From contig JANQMY010000294.1 in assembly GCA_028279895.1 (NCBI GenBank), positions 1-44,675 on the forward strand: 44,675 nt of DNA, written 5' to 3'. The DNA is from Alphaproteobacteria bacterium (GTDB taxonomy: Bacteria > Pseudomonadota > Alphaproteobacteria > JANQMY01). Each line of letters opens with the position of its first letter. Within the stretch, counting starts at the first letter, position 1. Below are positions 1 through 9,471 of the stretch, in pieces. The position numbers and the translations under genes are program-made. The notes below the pieces were generated by a model. It saw only the letters and a program-made list of their open reading frames with translations. It was not told the DNA's origin and did no database searches.

Positions 1-431
1 CAGGGGATGCGCAGATGATGCAGCTCTTGGGCATCCCCTGACAGGCCGCGCTCATTGAACATTGTGCCCAAAACACCCTTAGCAAAGCCCTCAGGGTCCG
101 CATCGAATACGGCCAAATTCTGATCCGGGTCTCCAAACTCACCCGCCGCCACTCTGGCCCTCAACGCCTGGCGTCCCTCACGCCTTTTTTGGCTTTGAAG
201 AATGGTATCGCGGAACAAGCCCCTTCGGAGACGGGAGTCCGCTCTCTGGCTGGCGAACTGCGCAGCACCTCCCAATACCTCACCGAAGGTTTTGGGTTTG
301 GTGTCAAAGCCCGAATTCGCCAATAGGCCGATGGAAAGATCCATCAGCGGCTTGTTGATGTTTCCCAGGAGCCCTCTGCTCTGCTGGCCTTGCTCGTTAT
401 TGCCGAGAAGATTAGCCAGAAGCCCAACCAT
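1..431 (-). CDS. Partial virion-associated hypothetical protein (runs off left edge)
   Basis: Open frame from ATG at 431 (TGATG overlap with upstream gene): MVGLLANLLGNNEQGQQSRGLLGNINKPLMDLSIGLLANSGF...DADPEGFAKGVLGTMFNERGLSGDAQELHHL; no stop before base 1. Confidence 0.7.
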   Translation of the reverse strand, partial: MVGLLANLLGNNEQGQQSRGLLGNINKPLMDLSIGLLANSGFDTKPKTFGEVLGGAAQFASQRADSRLRRGLFRDTILQSQKRREGRQALRARVAAGEFGDPDQNLAVFDADPEGFAKGVLGTMFNERGLSGDAQELHHLRIP

Positions 432-1441
432 CAAGCGTCCCTGAAATTCCGGTTACGCGGTGGAGCGATCAAAGGTTTCTGCCCTTCGGTATCCGGGGGC
501 GGACGGCGCCTCGGTGGTAAAGGAGGCAGGGCCGGAGATATCAGCGGCTTCTCATTTCCCTGTGCCGGTTGAACACCGCCCGGACTGTTCATGTTCTTAA
601 AGCGGTCGGCCTGCGCCGCCTCCACCAGTTTCTCGAACTCAAGCTTGGTCAAGGTAAGCTGCGCCTCCGGGGCAAAGTCGATCCCCGTTTCAAATATGCG
701 CTCAAAGGCCCTCCTGGATGCCTCCTGTGCCAAGACCTCCACTTCGGTCCCGGTGAGCCCCGGCAGGCCGCGCCGGTCGATTTCGTCGGCAAACATCCTC
801 CCCAAACCACTAATCGCCGCACGGTTTGACAGGCGGGGATTGTTCAGAACATCCAAGACATTTGCATCGTTCAAACGCGGGCCACCCAAGGCGTCACTCA
901 CTTTGCTCTGCGCACCCCGAATCCGCTCCAAGAGCGCGTCCATGATGCTCGGCGCCTGGGCTTCCGCTTCCGAGATATTTGACGACAGGAGTCCCGGCGC
1001 GGTAGGCGCGGCCTGGGGCACGAAATCAGGCTGGCCGAATTGAATATCACCCCGGGGAGGATTGGGGTTTAGGCGGGGACCGAATAAAACATCGCCTATG
1101 CCGCTCTGCCCGGCTGCCTGGCGGATCAAATCCGCCATGGATTGGCTGCGTTGTAAGTCCGCGATGACGGGGTCGGGTTGCTGTAGGGGGACTAGTGACG
1201 CCATTCTAAGCGCTCCTGCATTGGCTTCTCTTTCCTTAGGCGGGGATGAACGCGGGACAATCATACCCGGATCGACTGTCGGATCGTGAAATGGGACTCT
1301 AAAAGGGTCGAAGATCCCCGGGTCGGGTTTGGTGGGGATATTCTCCCCCAACCTTTTCTTTGGTTGGTTTCTTGCCGGGCCGACCTTGCGCCGTCTTTGT
1401 CTTTTACGTAACTCCGGGTCTATGAGCGGCTTTTCAGTCAC
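431..1441 (-). CDS. Hypothetical virion protein
   Basis: 336-aa ORF in the contiguous minus-strand late operon, overlaps neighbours by a few nt. Confidence 0.75.
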   Translation of the reverse strand: MTEKPLIDPELRKRQRRRKVGPARNQPKKRLGENIPTKPDPGIFDPFRVPFHDPTVDPGMIVPRSSPPKEREANAGALRMASLVPLQQPDPVIADLQRSQSMADLIRQAAGQSGIGDVLFGPRLNPNPPRGDIQFGQPDFVPQAAPTAPGLLSSNISEAEAQAPSIMDALLERIRGAQSKVSDALGGPRLNDANVLDVLNNPRLSNRAAISGLGRMFADEIDRRGLPGLTGTEVEVLAQEASRRAFERIFETGIDFAPEAQLTLTKLEFEKLVEAAQADRFKNMNSPGGVQPAQGNEKPLISPALPPLPPRRRPPPDTEGQKPLIAPPRNRNFRDA

Positions 1442-1832
1442 GCCGCAACGCTTCTAGCAGGGCCAACAACTCGTCTTCTCTCTGCGCCGATCTCAACCCC
1501 AGGGCAGCCTGGCCCAATAGTTCCCCCGTGCTGACAGGCGTCGTAGAGGGCTGCGAATTCGCCAGTAGTTGGAGGCTCATTTGCGTCAAGGGGTTGTTCA
1601 AGCGGTCGCCCAGCGTGCTGAGAATGCCGGGCATGGCGTTTGCCGGTATCCCGGCGGGTTGCGCCTTCGGCAAGGGCGGTGGTGTCGGTGGGGCTACGGC
1701 TTGTGGTCTTTGATTGGCTTGTCCAAAAGCGATCTTCTCAAAGGGCAGTTTATTTTTCTCCTGCCCCAACAACCCTCCTAAGAGGCCGCCAAGACCCCCG
1801 CCTTCAAACAACCCCCCTAACAATCCTGGCAT
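1434..1832 (-). CDS. Hypothetical virion protein with Gly/Leu-rich N-terminus
   Basis: 132-aa ORF, MPGLLGGLFEGGGLGGLLGGLLG start, operon context. Confidence 0.7.
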   Translation of the reverse strand: MPGLLGGLFEGGGLGGLLGGLLGQEKNKLPFEKIAFGQANQRPQAVAPPTPPPLPKAQPAGIPANAMPGILSTLGDRLNNPLTQMSLQLLANSQPSTTPVSTGELLGQAALGLRSAQREDELLALLEALRRD

Positions 1833-2905
1833 AGGGATTCCAGTTTCGCTTCAAGAACTTGGTTTTTCTCGGTAAGCTCCTGCACCGCTTTCATCAGTAC
1901 GCCGACAGCATCCACCGTCATGACATACTTTCCATTGCCGATGCCGAGTTTTTCTTTCAGGTCCTCCGCCATCGGCCCCAGATGCTTCTCTCCTTCACCC
2001 AGATAGGTGTACCTGCTTAGATCAAGCTCAGAGATCACACTCAGAACATCCGGCGCTGGTTCAAAATTCTCCTTTAACGTCCGGCTAGACATGAAGATAG
2101 ACCCCAACAGCCCGATACCGCCCAAGATACTCCCCGCCTTATTCGAATGGAGCGGTTGAGAGGTGGTGGTGCCCAAGAGCGCACTCGCGGGAACCGTCCC
2201 CTGCGCCGCCGCCACAAGTCTCTCGAATTTCGAAACATCCCCCTGGCGCTCCCGCTCGGCCTGCGCCTGTCTCTGCGCGCCAAAGCCGGAGAGCGCGCCT
2301 GGCGCTGCGAGAGCGAGTTCCGGCAAGGCCCCCGCCGCCGTCAACTGCCGTCCGCGCTCCGTATTCGACAGACCCGCTAGGGTATTTGCTGCTGCGAGCT
2401 GATTACTGCGTTCCCCGGCGAACTGCCTTGCGAAGGCATCCGACGCCGCTTGACCGATGGCCGTCCTTGCCAGCCCCGAATTCAACGTGCCCCCGGCACC
2501 GAACCGGGACAGCACATTCGCATTGGCCCTGCGCGTGGCCTCGTCCACCGCCGCGTTAAACCCCGGCGATCCAAAGAGAAAGTCCCCTGACGCCGTTCCC
2601 CTCAGAGTGTCCAGGGCTGTTTCGTCTATGGTGTCATCCAGAGACTGTCCTTGGGCAGCGCGTAAAAATGTATTCTCAGCCGTGGGGAAGAACCCGCCTT
2701 CACCCAAGGCTCTCGCGGCACCCAAGTCAATCCCCTGGGTTTGGAGCGGATCGAAGGGCTGGATAAGATCTTTTCTAACCGCATGGGAAAGCTGCGACAG
2801 CGCATCGCTGCCAATGCCGAATTGCCTTCGGACAAAAGGCTCTATGGTCGGCGGGATGTTGGTGGTTTGCGTGACGGTCTGTGACCTCTGGCTGCCCTTA
2901 CCCAT
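1817..2905 (-). CDS. Virion protein with C-terminal peptidase S74 intramolecular chaperone domain
   Basis: C-terminus SSRTLKENFEPAPDVLSVISELDLSRYTYLGEGEKHLGPMAEDLKEKLGIG...AVQELTEKNQVLEAKL is a classic S74/endosialidase chaperone pattern. Confidence 0.85.
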   Translation of the reverse strand: MGKGSQRSQTVTQTTNIPPTIEPFVRRQFGIGSDALSQLSHAVRKDLIQPFDPLQTQGIDLGAARALGEGGFFPTAENTFLRAAQGQSLDDTIDETALDTLRGTASGDFLFGSPGFNAAVDEATRRANANVLSRFGAGGTLNSGLARTAIGQAASDAFARQFAGERSNQLAAANTLAGLSNTERGRQLTAAGALPELALAAPGALSGFGAQRQAQAERERQGDVSKFERLVAAAQGTVPASALLGTTTSQPLHSNKAGSILGGIGLLGSIFMSSRTLKENFEPAPDVLSVISELDLSRYTYLGEGEKHLGPMAEDLKEKLGIGNGKYVMTVDAVGVLMKAVQELTEKNQVLEAKLESLCQDC

Positions 2906-3392
2906 CGGGCGCTTCCATAATGTATGCCTTGACCTTCCAGCCGCGTTTCTTCAGCTTTTTCATCATGCCCGCTCTGGAACTTGACTCAATGCAATCATAT
3001 CCTAGTTTTTCTTTGTACTGAATGAGAACTTTCTCCAATTGATCGACCCATTGATCGAAGCCGCCCCCCGCCAGGAAATTTAGAAACAAGACCTTGTTTG
3101 CGGGGTTTTTCTGCAGTTCATAACCCAATACCCCGACAATCTCGTCACCCTTGACAATGACCATGAGCGCCTGCTGCCCCAGAAGTAGCGACGAATAGAT
3201 ATCGTCGATTTCTACCCGGTCCCCTTGAGCATGCTTTAGCGCCTGCTGGACCATGGGCTCCACTTCCGGCCAGACATAGGGAACCTGCTCTCGGTCTACC
3301 CTACGTACTGATAATTGCGTTGTCTCTGTATCTGAGCCAGTTGGTTCCGTCGCTGTAGGCTGGGGTTTTTCCGCCAACATCGTCTGTGACAA
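2898..3392 (-). CDS. GNAT-fold acetyltransferase-like protein (T7 gp13-like internal virion protein candidate)
   Basis: GNAT-like layout (IVGVLGYEL...; C-terminal MMKKLKKRGWK); start uncertain because of a 92-nt overlap with the next ORF. Confidence 0.6.
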   Translation of the reverse strand: MSQTMLAEKPQPTATEPTGSDTETTQLSVRRVDREQVPYVWPEVEPMVQQALKHAQGDRVEIDDIYSSLLLGQQALMVIVKGDEIVGVLGYELQKNPANKVLFLNFLAGGGFDQWVDQLEKVLIQYKEKLGYDCIESSSRAGMMKKLKKRGWKVKAYIMEAPDG

Positions 3393-3585
3393 AAATATGT
3401 CCTCCTTCGTAGTCAGAGGCGTTCGGGGCCGTCGCGACCGTGTATTTCGGGGGAAGCAGCGCCCCTGAGGTCATCTGACGGCTGCCGTCCAGCGTCACCG
3501 CTTGATTGGCTGCTTTTGCCAGCTCGCGCCGGTGCTCCGCTTCATTGGCATTCTGCTCTTTAACGACGGGAAACGGTTTTCTCAC
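3301..3585 (-). CDS. Hypothetical virion protein
   Basis: GTG start at 3585 overlaps the upstream TGA by 4 nt (GTGA); GGHIFVTDDVGGKTPAYSDGTNWLRYRD resembles phage structural proteins. Confidence 0.65.
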   Translation of the reverse strand: MRKPFPVVKEQNANEAEHRRELAKAANQAVTLDGSRQMTSGALLPPKYTVATAPNASDYEGGHIFVTDDVGGKTPAYSDGTNWLRYRDNAIIST

Positions 3586-5048
3586 CGCCGCGCCCCCTGA
3601 ACAATATCCTCGCGGTCGTACTGTACGCCGATGGCTTCGGTCCAATCCCCGGATATGGTCGAACGAAACCGGTGATACCTTGCGTTCGTCCGGGGCCTGT
3701 ACTGGCCGGACACGTTCTTCGTTAAAGCACTCCCCACGGTAACCGCATCCGCTTGATCGTTCCGTGTAATGACCTGCGGGGAAACGCTCCCCCCATCCAC
3801 CAGGACCCGGAAACCGTTCACCTTCGACTTATGACCCTCGAAGAATTCCGTCTCCTGGGTGTCGATCTCCGCCGTCATGGGGCTCCCATCGAAGAACCCG
3901 TCCTTGAAGTCGGTTCCGAAGACGGCGAATTGCGGCGCGTCACCCTTCCATCGTTCGGAGTCAAAAGACACCGTGATGGTTTCCAGCGTTCCCTCAGAGT
4001 CAAGATCCTCTAGGGTGAATGCCGACCCCCCAGCCCGCCAGATCAACTCCACGTCAATCTCGATAAGAGACCATCTTTGAAGATTGTAGTCATAGACCAG
4101 GATCTTATTCGGTCTGCCGTCCGTGTTCCCCGCCCCCGGATACGCCCAATAGACCCGGCCCGCCTTCGGATCGACCACGGAGGAAATCCGAATCCTATTC
4201 GCCGCGTCCAAATCGTTCCGGGCAAACGTGTCTACTTTATTCGCGCCTATCGGGAGCGCTTGCGTTCCCCCTCCGAGAATCTGGTAAAATCCTTGTTCCG
4301 TCCACGTATAAATTCGATCCCCCCACTGGGCGACGGCCCCCGACGCCAGGGCTCCTACTTCCGGGAGGGTTCTGTCGAACTGAAACCATTCCGGCGAAGA
4401 TACTTGTGTCATCCGGTGAATGGCCGTCTCCGAAACGATGAGACCGAATTCCCCACCGATAACCCGTTGAATCCTCCCTCCTGTTTGGAGGTCCACGAAA
4501 TCCGCACCCGTCTCCTGGCTCACCGTGTAATCGGTTTCATCGTTGATCGCCGACCGCCTGACTCTGGAAGACTGGGCATCGTCCGTGGTGTCGAAGGTGT
4601 TCGCGAAGACCAAAAAGTCCCCCACCACACCCACATGCTTCGCCCGGAAGTCCGTGCTTAGGTTACTGAATGTTGCCGCGCCAAGCGTGACCTGCTGGGG
4701 GAAATCCGAGAAGTTCGTGGAGATGACCTTGTTCTTCCATTGAACCATCTCAATGATTTCTTCGGTGTCGGTGTTATACCCCCCTGCTATGGATCTGTCC
4801 GTCCAGGTGGTCCCTACTCTTTCATAGAGCTTGCTCGTATCCCCGGCGAACTGCCTGACGATGCCGTCGTTATCTCGTACCGTAATCGCACCCCGGGGGC
4901 GCGTGTCCAGGGCGGTGCTCTGGGCTGTAAAGGCTCCAATGGGCTTGTAACTGTTTAATCCCGGCAAAGCGTTCTTGACACTGACGAGCCCCGGACTGCC
5001 CAAAGGTGCCGTGTCCGGGAGCCATTCGCTAAACGGCAGGACCGTCAA
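3582..5048 (-). CDS. Tail accessory / DNA stabilization protein (P22 gp10-like)
   Basis: 488-aa ORF with beta-propeller-like repeats, MTVLPFSEWLPDTAPLGSPGLVSVKNALPGLNSYKPIGAF. Confidence 0.7.
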   Translation of the reverse strand: MTVLPFSEWLPDTAPLGSPGLVSVKNALPGLNSYKPIGAFTAQSTALDTRPRGAITVRDNDGIVRQFAGDTSKLYERVGTTWTDRSIAGGYNTDTEEIIEMVQWKNKVISTNFSDFPQQVTLGAATFSNLSTDFRAKHVGVVGDFLVFANTFDTTDDAQSSRVRRSAINDETDYTVSQETGADFVDLQTGGRIQRVIGGEFGLIVSETAIHRMTQVSSPEWFQFDRTLPEVGALASGAVAQWGDRIYTWTEQGFYQILGGGTQALPIGANKVDTFARNDLDAANRIRISSVVDPKAGRVYWAYPGAGNTDGRPNKILVYDYNLQRWSLIEIDVELIWRAGGSAFTLEDLDSEGTLETITVSFDSERWKGDAPQFAVFGTDFKDGFFDGSPMTAEIDTQETEFFEGHKSKVNGFRVLVDGGSVSPQVITRNDQADAVTVGSALTKNVSGQYRPRTNARYHRFRSTISGDWTEAIGVQYDREDIVQGARR

Positions 5049-5662
5049 GGGACGTACCCTGTTAATCTCGCCGCAGGAGCCTGGCCCCTTCTCTGCCTGC
5101 GGTCGGCCTTATGGAGGGACTCCTTTAGGCTCTCATACATGGTGTTCCACAGTTGGAGTCGGTCGTCGTCGAAAAACTCACTGGCGAAGGTCAACGCCCC
5201 GTATAGATAGAGGCCCGGCGCCCTGGCGAGAATTTCATTGGAGGTGTTCGAATCCGACAGCGCCGTGGGGAATTTGTAGTAGATGAGTTTCGCCGTGTAG
5301 GTCTGCTCCGGGGGCCGGTCCACTTCCAGTGTGTCGTTGATCGTAAAGTAACCTGGTTGACCCGACGTACTACGGTTGTAGAGGCTCATGGCCTCAGGAC
5401 TGGCATACTCCAATTGAGCCACGGGAGTCGTTTGAAGTTCAACTAAAATGACTTGTGAAAAATCGGTCGGGAGCGTGGTGTTTCTGCCGGATATGGAGAA
5501 TGAAGTATTCCTGACGATCAACTCACGAATCCGCACCTCGTCCTTGTGACGTTCCTCCGCAAGATCAATGAACGTATCGATATCGTCATCGTAGGTACTC
5601 GCGTCCTCTCTCAACCTTGACGCAATCGCGGTCTTGAGATTGGCGTAGCTATCCAGCGCCAT
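5045..5662 (-). CDS. Phage head-tail adaptor protein
   Basis: 205 aa; SYANLKTAIASRLREDASTYDDDIDTFIDLAEERHKDEVRIRELI is typical of phage adaptor proteins. Confidence 0.75.
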   Translation of the reverse strand: MALDSYANLKTAIASRLREDASTYDDDIDTFIDLAEERHKDEVRIRELIVRNTSFSISGRNTTLPTDFSQVILVELQTTPVAQLEYASPEAMSLYNRSTSGQPGYFTINDTLEVDRPPEQTYTAKLIYYKFPTALSDSNTSNEILARAPGLYLYGALTFASEFFDDDRLQLWNTMYESLKESLHKADRRQRRGQAPAARLTGYVP

Positions 5663-6024
5663 TACTTAAACGTCACCACCGTCGGCTTGGTTCTGAAGGC
5701 CCGAAACATGGGATCGTTCATAAGTATGTTCCATAGATGCTTGGCATAGTCGGACTTACCCACCATGAACACCCCCCAGGGGATCTGGTGGATTTTGCAA
5801 AACTCCTCCACAACGTTGTCGGGAAACTCCGCGACCTCGTGGAAGGTTTCCTGGGTTCCGTAAGACTTAGACGCAGAGTTATATTTTTCCGCGTTTTGCC
5901 TGATCAGCGGCTCCACATCCTGGACGGTTTCCGAGGTATACAGAGTTTCCCCATAATCCCCCGTATGTACCCAGTCGTACCTGACACGCCCGCCGATGTC
6001 CTCGGCATGAGCAAGTTTTTTCAT
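5662..6024 (-). CDS. Hypothetical virion-region protein
   Basis: 120-aa ORF in operon. Confidence 0.65.
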   Translation of the reverse strand: MKKLAHAEDIGGRVRYDWVHTGDYGETLYTSETVQDVEPLIRQNAEKYNSASKSYGTQETFHEVAEFPDNVVEEFCKIHQIPWGVFMVGKSDYAKHLWNILMNDPMFRAFRTKPTVVTFK

Positions 6025-6296
6025 TAGTCCAACTCGGTAACGTGGAGGGTGCCGCTTGTAGTGGTGGCGCGGACGGCGCTAACTTTCTCACCGGGGTTGA
6101 CGGTCAACTCTATCGCTTCGTCCGCCGCGATGTAGGGATCGTCCGTATCTGCCGTGGGTGACGCCCCGATGGCAATATGCGCGGCGCTCGTGGTCGTCAC
6201 CAGCACCTTAAACACACCGCTCCCAATAGCGTTGGTGATGACTCCCGCCGTGTCCGTATACGCGACATTTTGATGCGTCCCGAATCGTACCGACAT
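6024..6296 (-). CDS. Hypothetical structural protein
   Basis: 90-aa beta-rich ORF, operon context. Confidence 0.65.
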   Translation of the reverse strand: MSVRFGTHQNVAYTDTAGVITNAIGSGVFKVLVTTTSAAHIAIGASPTADTDDPYIAADEAIELTVNPGEKVSAVRATTTSGTLHVTELD

Positions 6297-6652
6297 TAGG
6301 TCGGCTCCACGATTGCCGTGATAAACGCTGGTATGGTGTTCGTGGAGGCCCCGTTGGTTTCAATCTCTATCGGGACATTGTTGTCACCTTCCGCCGAAGT
6401 TAAATCCAGCGTATCGATGTCGCCCGCCGCCGATCCTGATGCGGTAATCGTAATGGTTCCGACAGAGACCCCGTTAATTTTCACGGTCAACACTGCGTCC
6501 GCCGTGGCTATGGTGCCGTTCAATGCGGACTGGACTTTGAGCGCCCTGTACCTGAACGGTACGGGGATAAAGATCTGCCCCGCCGTTGACACGTCCGTAA
6601 TTGTCCCGTTTAGCGGCACCTGGTTGTTTGAAAGCTGTTCTGGATAAGCCAT
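6296..6652 (-). CDS. Hypothetical structural/decoration-like protein
   Basis: Internal ATG (MAYPEQLSNNQVPL) at 6652; operon context. Confidence 0.65.
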   Translation of the reverse strand: MAYPEQLSNNQVPLNGTITDVSTAGQIFIPVPFRYRALKVQSALNGTIATADAVLTVKINGVSVGTITITASGSAAGDIDTLDLTSAEGDNNVPIEIETNGASTNTIPAFITAIVEPT

Positions 6653-6662
6653 GTGTTTCTCC

Positions 6663-6692
6663 AAAAAAAAGGCGGCTCCGAAGAACCGCCTT
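6663..6692 (-). terminator. Rho-independent terminator
   Basis: Minus strand AAGGCGGTTCTTCGGAGCCGCCTTTTTTTT: 7-bp stem followed by a T tract. Confidence 0.85.
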
Positions 6693-6712
6693 AAATTGAT
6701 CTAACGGGTGGG

Positions 6713-7177
6713 TTACGAGACCGCCGCCGAGAACGGATCGGCTTCGACACCCGAAGACACGAGTGTGCCCGTCACGATGAACTTGCCCGATGCGGCATCA
6801 ATCAGCTTCAAATAGGAGCCGCTGATACCGCCTTTCGTGGTGCCGTTCATGGTGATGGTATCGTCCGACGCCCCAGCGGAAATCGACACGCCCGCGATGT
6901 CGGTAGACAAAGCCACGGCACCATTGATTACATCCGTCGCATTGGCGACTTGAACGATGTAATCATTCGACGTGACCGTGGTCCCGACCGCTATAGAATA
7001 AACGTTTCCGGTTCCGGTTGCCGCAGGGAGCGTTACGGTAATCCCCGCGGCCCGGTTAAGGACGCATAGGGCGCCAGCATGCGTGTCCGCATCCAGCGTT
7101 GCAGTCGCAGCCGTCAAACTAACCTGGCTGCCCTCACCCGCCATAAAGCGGCGTGCTTCGTGTGTGTAGAGTGGCAT
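6713..7177 (-). CDS. Head decoration-like protein
   Basis: 154 aa immediately downstream of the capsid gene; MPLYTHEARRFMAGEGSQVSLTAATATLDADTHAGALCVLNRAAGITVTLPAATGTG. Confidence 0.65.
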   Translation of the reverse strand: MPLYTHEARRFMAGEGSQVSLTAATATLDADTHAGALCVLNRAAGITVTLPAATGTGNVYSIAVGTTVTSNDYIVQVANATDVINGAVALSTDIAGVSISAGASDDTITMNGTTKGGISGSYLKLIDAASGKFIVTGTLVSSGVEADPFSAAVS

Positions 7178-7188
7178 GATTTATCTCC

Positions 7189-8133
7189 TTACGAGGTTGT
7201 CAGATCGGCAACGATGCCGCTGGCCGCTTCGTTGGTGCACTCGATGGTCCACTCTAGCGCAACAACCCTGGCTTCCGAATGACCGGTTTTCGCCAGATCG
7301 AAAGAATGGAAGTCTTGGAGAAGACCTTTCTTCCACTTGTCCATTTCCAAGATCAAACTATCCCGTGCACGTTGGAACCGGTTGGGGATCAACTTTAGTG
7401 TCCCGTAGTCGGACTCATAAACCTTGAAGGTCGATTTGAGTTTGTCTACGGATGCTTGTTGCTGGACCACCTTCCCGTCAGAAAACCCTGACGCGATTTG
7501 GCGGTTAAAGCCCCCCATCATCATCACATCGGGGAAGCCACCCGAGTTGAAGCACTGCAACATGACATTCTTCACCTGGGACTCTTTAAACGCCCTTTGA
7601 GTACCGTCCGTCCGGGCGTTTGTTCCATCCCCTGTCGGGTCCGCTCCCGACGCACCGAAGTCGGTGTTGGTGGTGATCCACGCCGGGACACCCGCGGCCT
7701 CCGGCGCGGTGCTGTCGTCACCGGTCACCTTGGGTTTGTTCAAAAGACACGCTGTCTCGACATCACGTCTTAGCTCGACAGCGCGTTTCACTTCCATTTG
7801 ATAGGTAAGTTCATCCGCGCGCCCTGCTGTCGTCACCGCCCGCGCTCTACTCGATACCCTCACATGCTTATGCGACAGTTGAGGGACGTTGTTGAGACGG
7901 GTGGTCGGGGTTGCCGCCGACGGCGTTACGTCGTCACCCTCTATAACGGCGTTGTTGGCCGCCGCTGCAAGCGAGTCAGTTTGGTGCTCATGAAGTGTAC
8001 TGGTCACCTTGACCGAGCCGACCATGTTCCAGAACGGCGTCTCGGCGGGGGTGATCATTGAAATTTTATCAGCCAGGTCCTCTCGGATGCCTACCTGATC
8101 ATTCGTTGCAAATGTGTTGGTTGGTTGAGGCAT
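7189..8133 (-). CDS. Major capsid protein (SU10/DUF5309-like)
   Basis: MPQPTNTFATNDQVGIREDLADKISMITPAETPFWNMVGS...HEHQTDSLAAA: typical N-terminus of the SU10-type capsid family. Confidence 0.85.
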   Translation of the reverse strand: MPQPTNTFATNDQVGIREDLADKISMITPAETPFWNMVGSVKVTSTLHEHQTDSLAAAANNAVIEGDDVTPSAATPTTRLNNVPQLSHKHVRVSSRARAVTTAGRADELTYQMEVKRAVELRRDVETACLLNKPKVTGDDSTAPEAAGVPAWITTNTDFGASGADPTGDGTNARTDGTQRAFKESQVKNVMLQCFNSGGFPDVMMMGGFNRQIASGFSDGKVVQQQASVDKLKSTFKVYESDYGTLKLIPNRFQRARDSLILEMDKWKKGLLQDFHSFDLAKTGHSEARVVALEWTIECTNEAASGIVADLTTS

Positions 8134-9215
8134 TATGTTGCTCCGCGCTCAGCCGCAAGCAAAGCCGCTACATCCTCTATGGACCCGCTCTTTTCAGCGC
8201 GTTTCCTGAGGCCAGCGATTTTGTCTTGGGCCTGTTTCTGTGAAGACTTCGGCGCACCCGGCTTCAAAACGCGGGGGGCCGTCGCCACTTTCTTTTTCGC
8301 GGCAGACATTTGTTGCTGGCTGTCATCCCAAAGCTTCGCCTTACGGGCCATTACCACCAGTTTCGCACTGGTGACGTTGGCCACGTCGTCTTGCGGAAAC
8401 CCCATCTTGTTGACGAGATAGTCCGAAAGTTCCGACTTCTCTTTTTCCTGGACGGACGCATCCTTCCATTCGGGCACAAGCTCCAATAGTTGGGCTTGCT
8501 CTGCCTTGAGAACTTCTTGCAGTTGGGAATCGGCCTGCGCGCTGTTTTGCTGCTTCAGGCTTTCCAGGTGTTGACCGGCGGTCGCTCTAAGATTGTCGAT
8601 TTCGTTTTTGCGGGTCTGGAGCTCTAGATACTTCTCCGCCCACAAACCGGGATCGTTCTCTTTGAGATCGTTCCAATCGATACCTTGGAAATCCCTCAAA
8701 ACCATCTGCTCGCCATAGGCCGCTAATTGTTCGACCTGGGCGGCGGTGGCTTCGATGTTTTCAGCACGCTTTGTAAGTTCAGCAACAATTTCACCGGTCT
8801 TTTCCTTTTGATGGGAAAGCTCGGCTTCTGCCGCTTGTCCTAGTTGATAAGACGAGCGCAACTCGCCTAACGGCACTTGGGAGGTCTCCCCGTTTACCGT
8901 CACGTCGAACTGCAACGAATCCGCCCACTGAGTGTCGAGTTCGTTCGTCTCTAGAAAATCGCTCCATTTCGTGGAGGCGGGTTCGCCCTGGTCCTCGTCG
9001 GTCTGGGTTTCACCAACGTCTTCCTGGACTTCGGTTTCTTGCGAAACCGCGTCGCTGTCGATCTGGGTTTCATCGGCAGCGCTCTCATCGACAGTCTGGG
9101 TTTCACTGTCGCTAGAACTGGGTCCGTGATAGTTCGCGCCATACATCTCGGTTAAGACTTTGTCTGCGTCAAAATCACGGGGTTCAGAGTTGGGCTGGGT
9201 GTCCTGTTTTTCCAT
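8133..9215 (-). CDS. Scaffolding protein
   Basis: Acidic N-terminus plus long coiled coil, directly upstream of the capsid gene; ATG at 9215. Confidence 0.75.
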   Translation of the reverse strand: MEKQDTQPNSEPRDFDADKVLTEMYGANYHGPSSSDSETQTVDESAADETQIDSDAVSQETEVQEDVGETQTDEDQGEPASTKWSDFLETNELDTQWADSLQFDVTVNGETSQVPLGELRSSYQLGQAAEAELSHQKEKTGEIVAELTKRAENIEATAAQVEQLAAYGEQMVLRDFQGIDWNDLKENDPGLWAEKYLELQTRKNEIDNLRATAGQHLESLKQQNSAQADSQLQEVLKAEQAQLLELVPEWKDASVQEKEKSELSDYLVNKMGFPQDDVANVTSAKLVVMARKAKLWDDSQQQMSAAKKKVATAPRVLKPGAPKSSQKQAQDKIAGLRKRAEKSGSIEDVAALLAAERGAT

Positions 9216-9471
9216 TTGGCTTTCCTGTGAGTACAAGCTGCGCCTTATCGCCATCGGCAATGAAGGCGGTTAACGTCTCGCGGAACGTCTTCGACAACTG
9301 CATGAGTTGGAAAAGCTGCTCGCGTTCCTCCGCAGACCCCTGCGGGTCCTGCCAGCGGCGGAACATGTGCTGTTCCATGCGGTCGAGCGCTTCGTTTAAA
9401 AGTGGATCTTCTTGAAGTTTCTTGGCTTTGAGGGCTTTGCGTTCGCGGGCTTTGGCTTCGCGTTCGTTCAT
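9184..9471 (-). CDS. Hypothetical protein between scaffold and portal
   Basis: 95-aa Lys/Arg-rich N-terminus ORF, overlaps both neighbours. Confidence 0.65.
   Translation of the reverse strand: MNEREAKARERKALKAKKLQEDPLLNEALDRMEQHMFRRWQDPQGSAEEREQLFQLMQLSKTFRETLTAFIADGDKAQLVLTGKPNGKTGHPAQL

Noticed and set aside
4077-4661. 194-aa plus-strand ORF
   Set aside because: Antisense to the well-supported tail protein gene 3582-5048; high-GC shadow ORF
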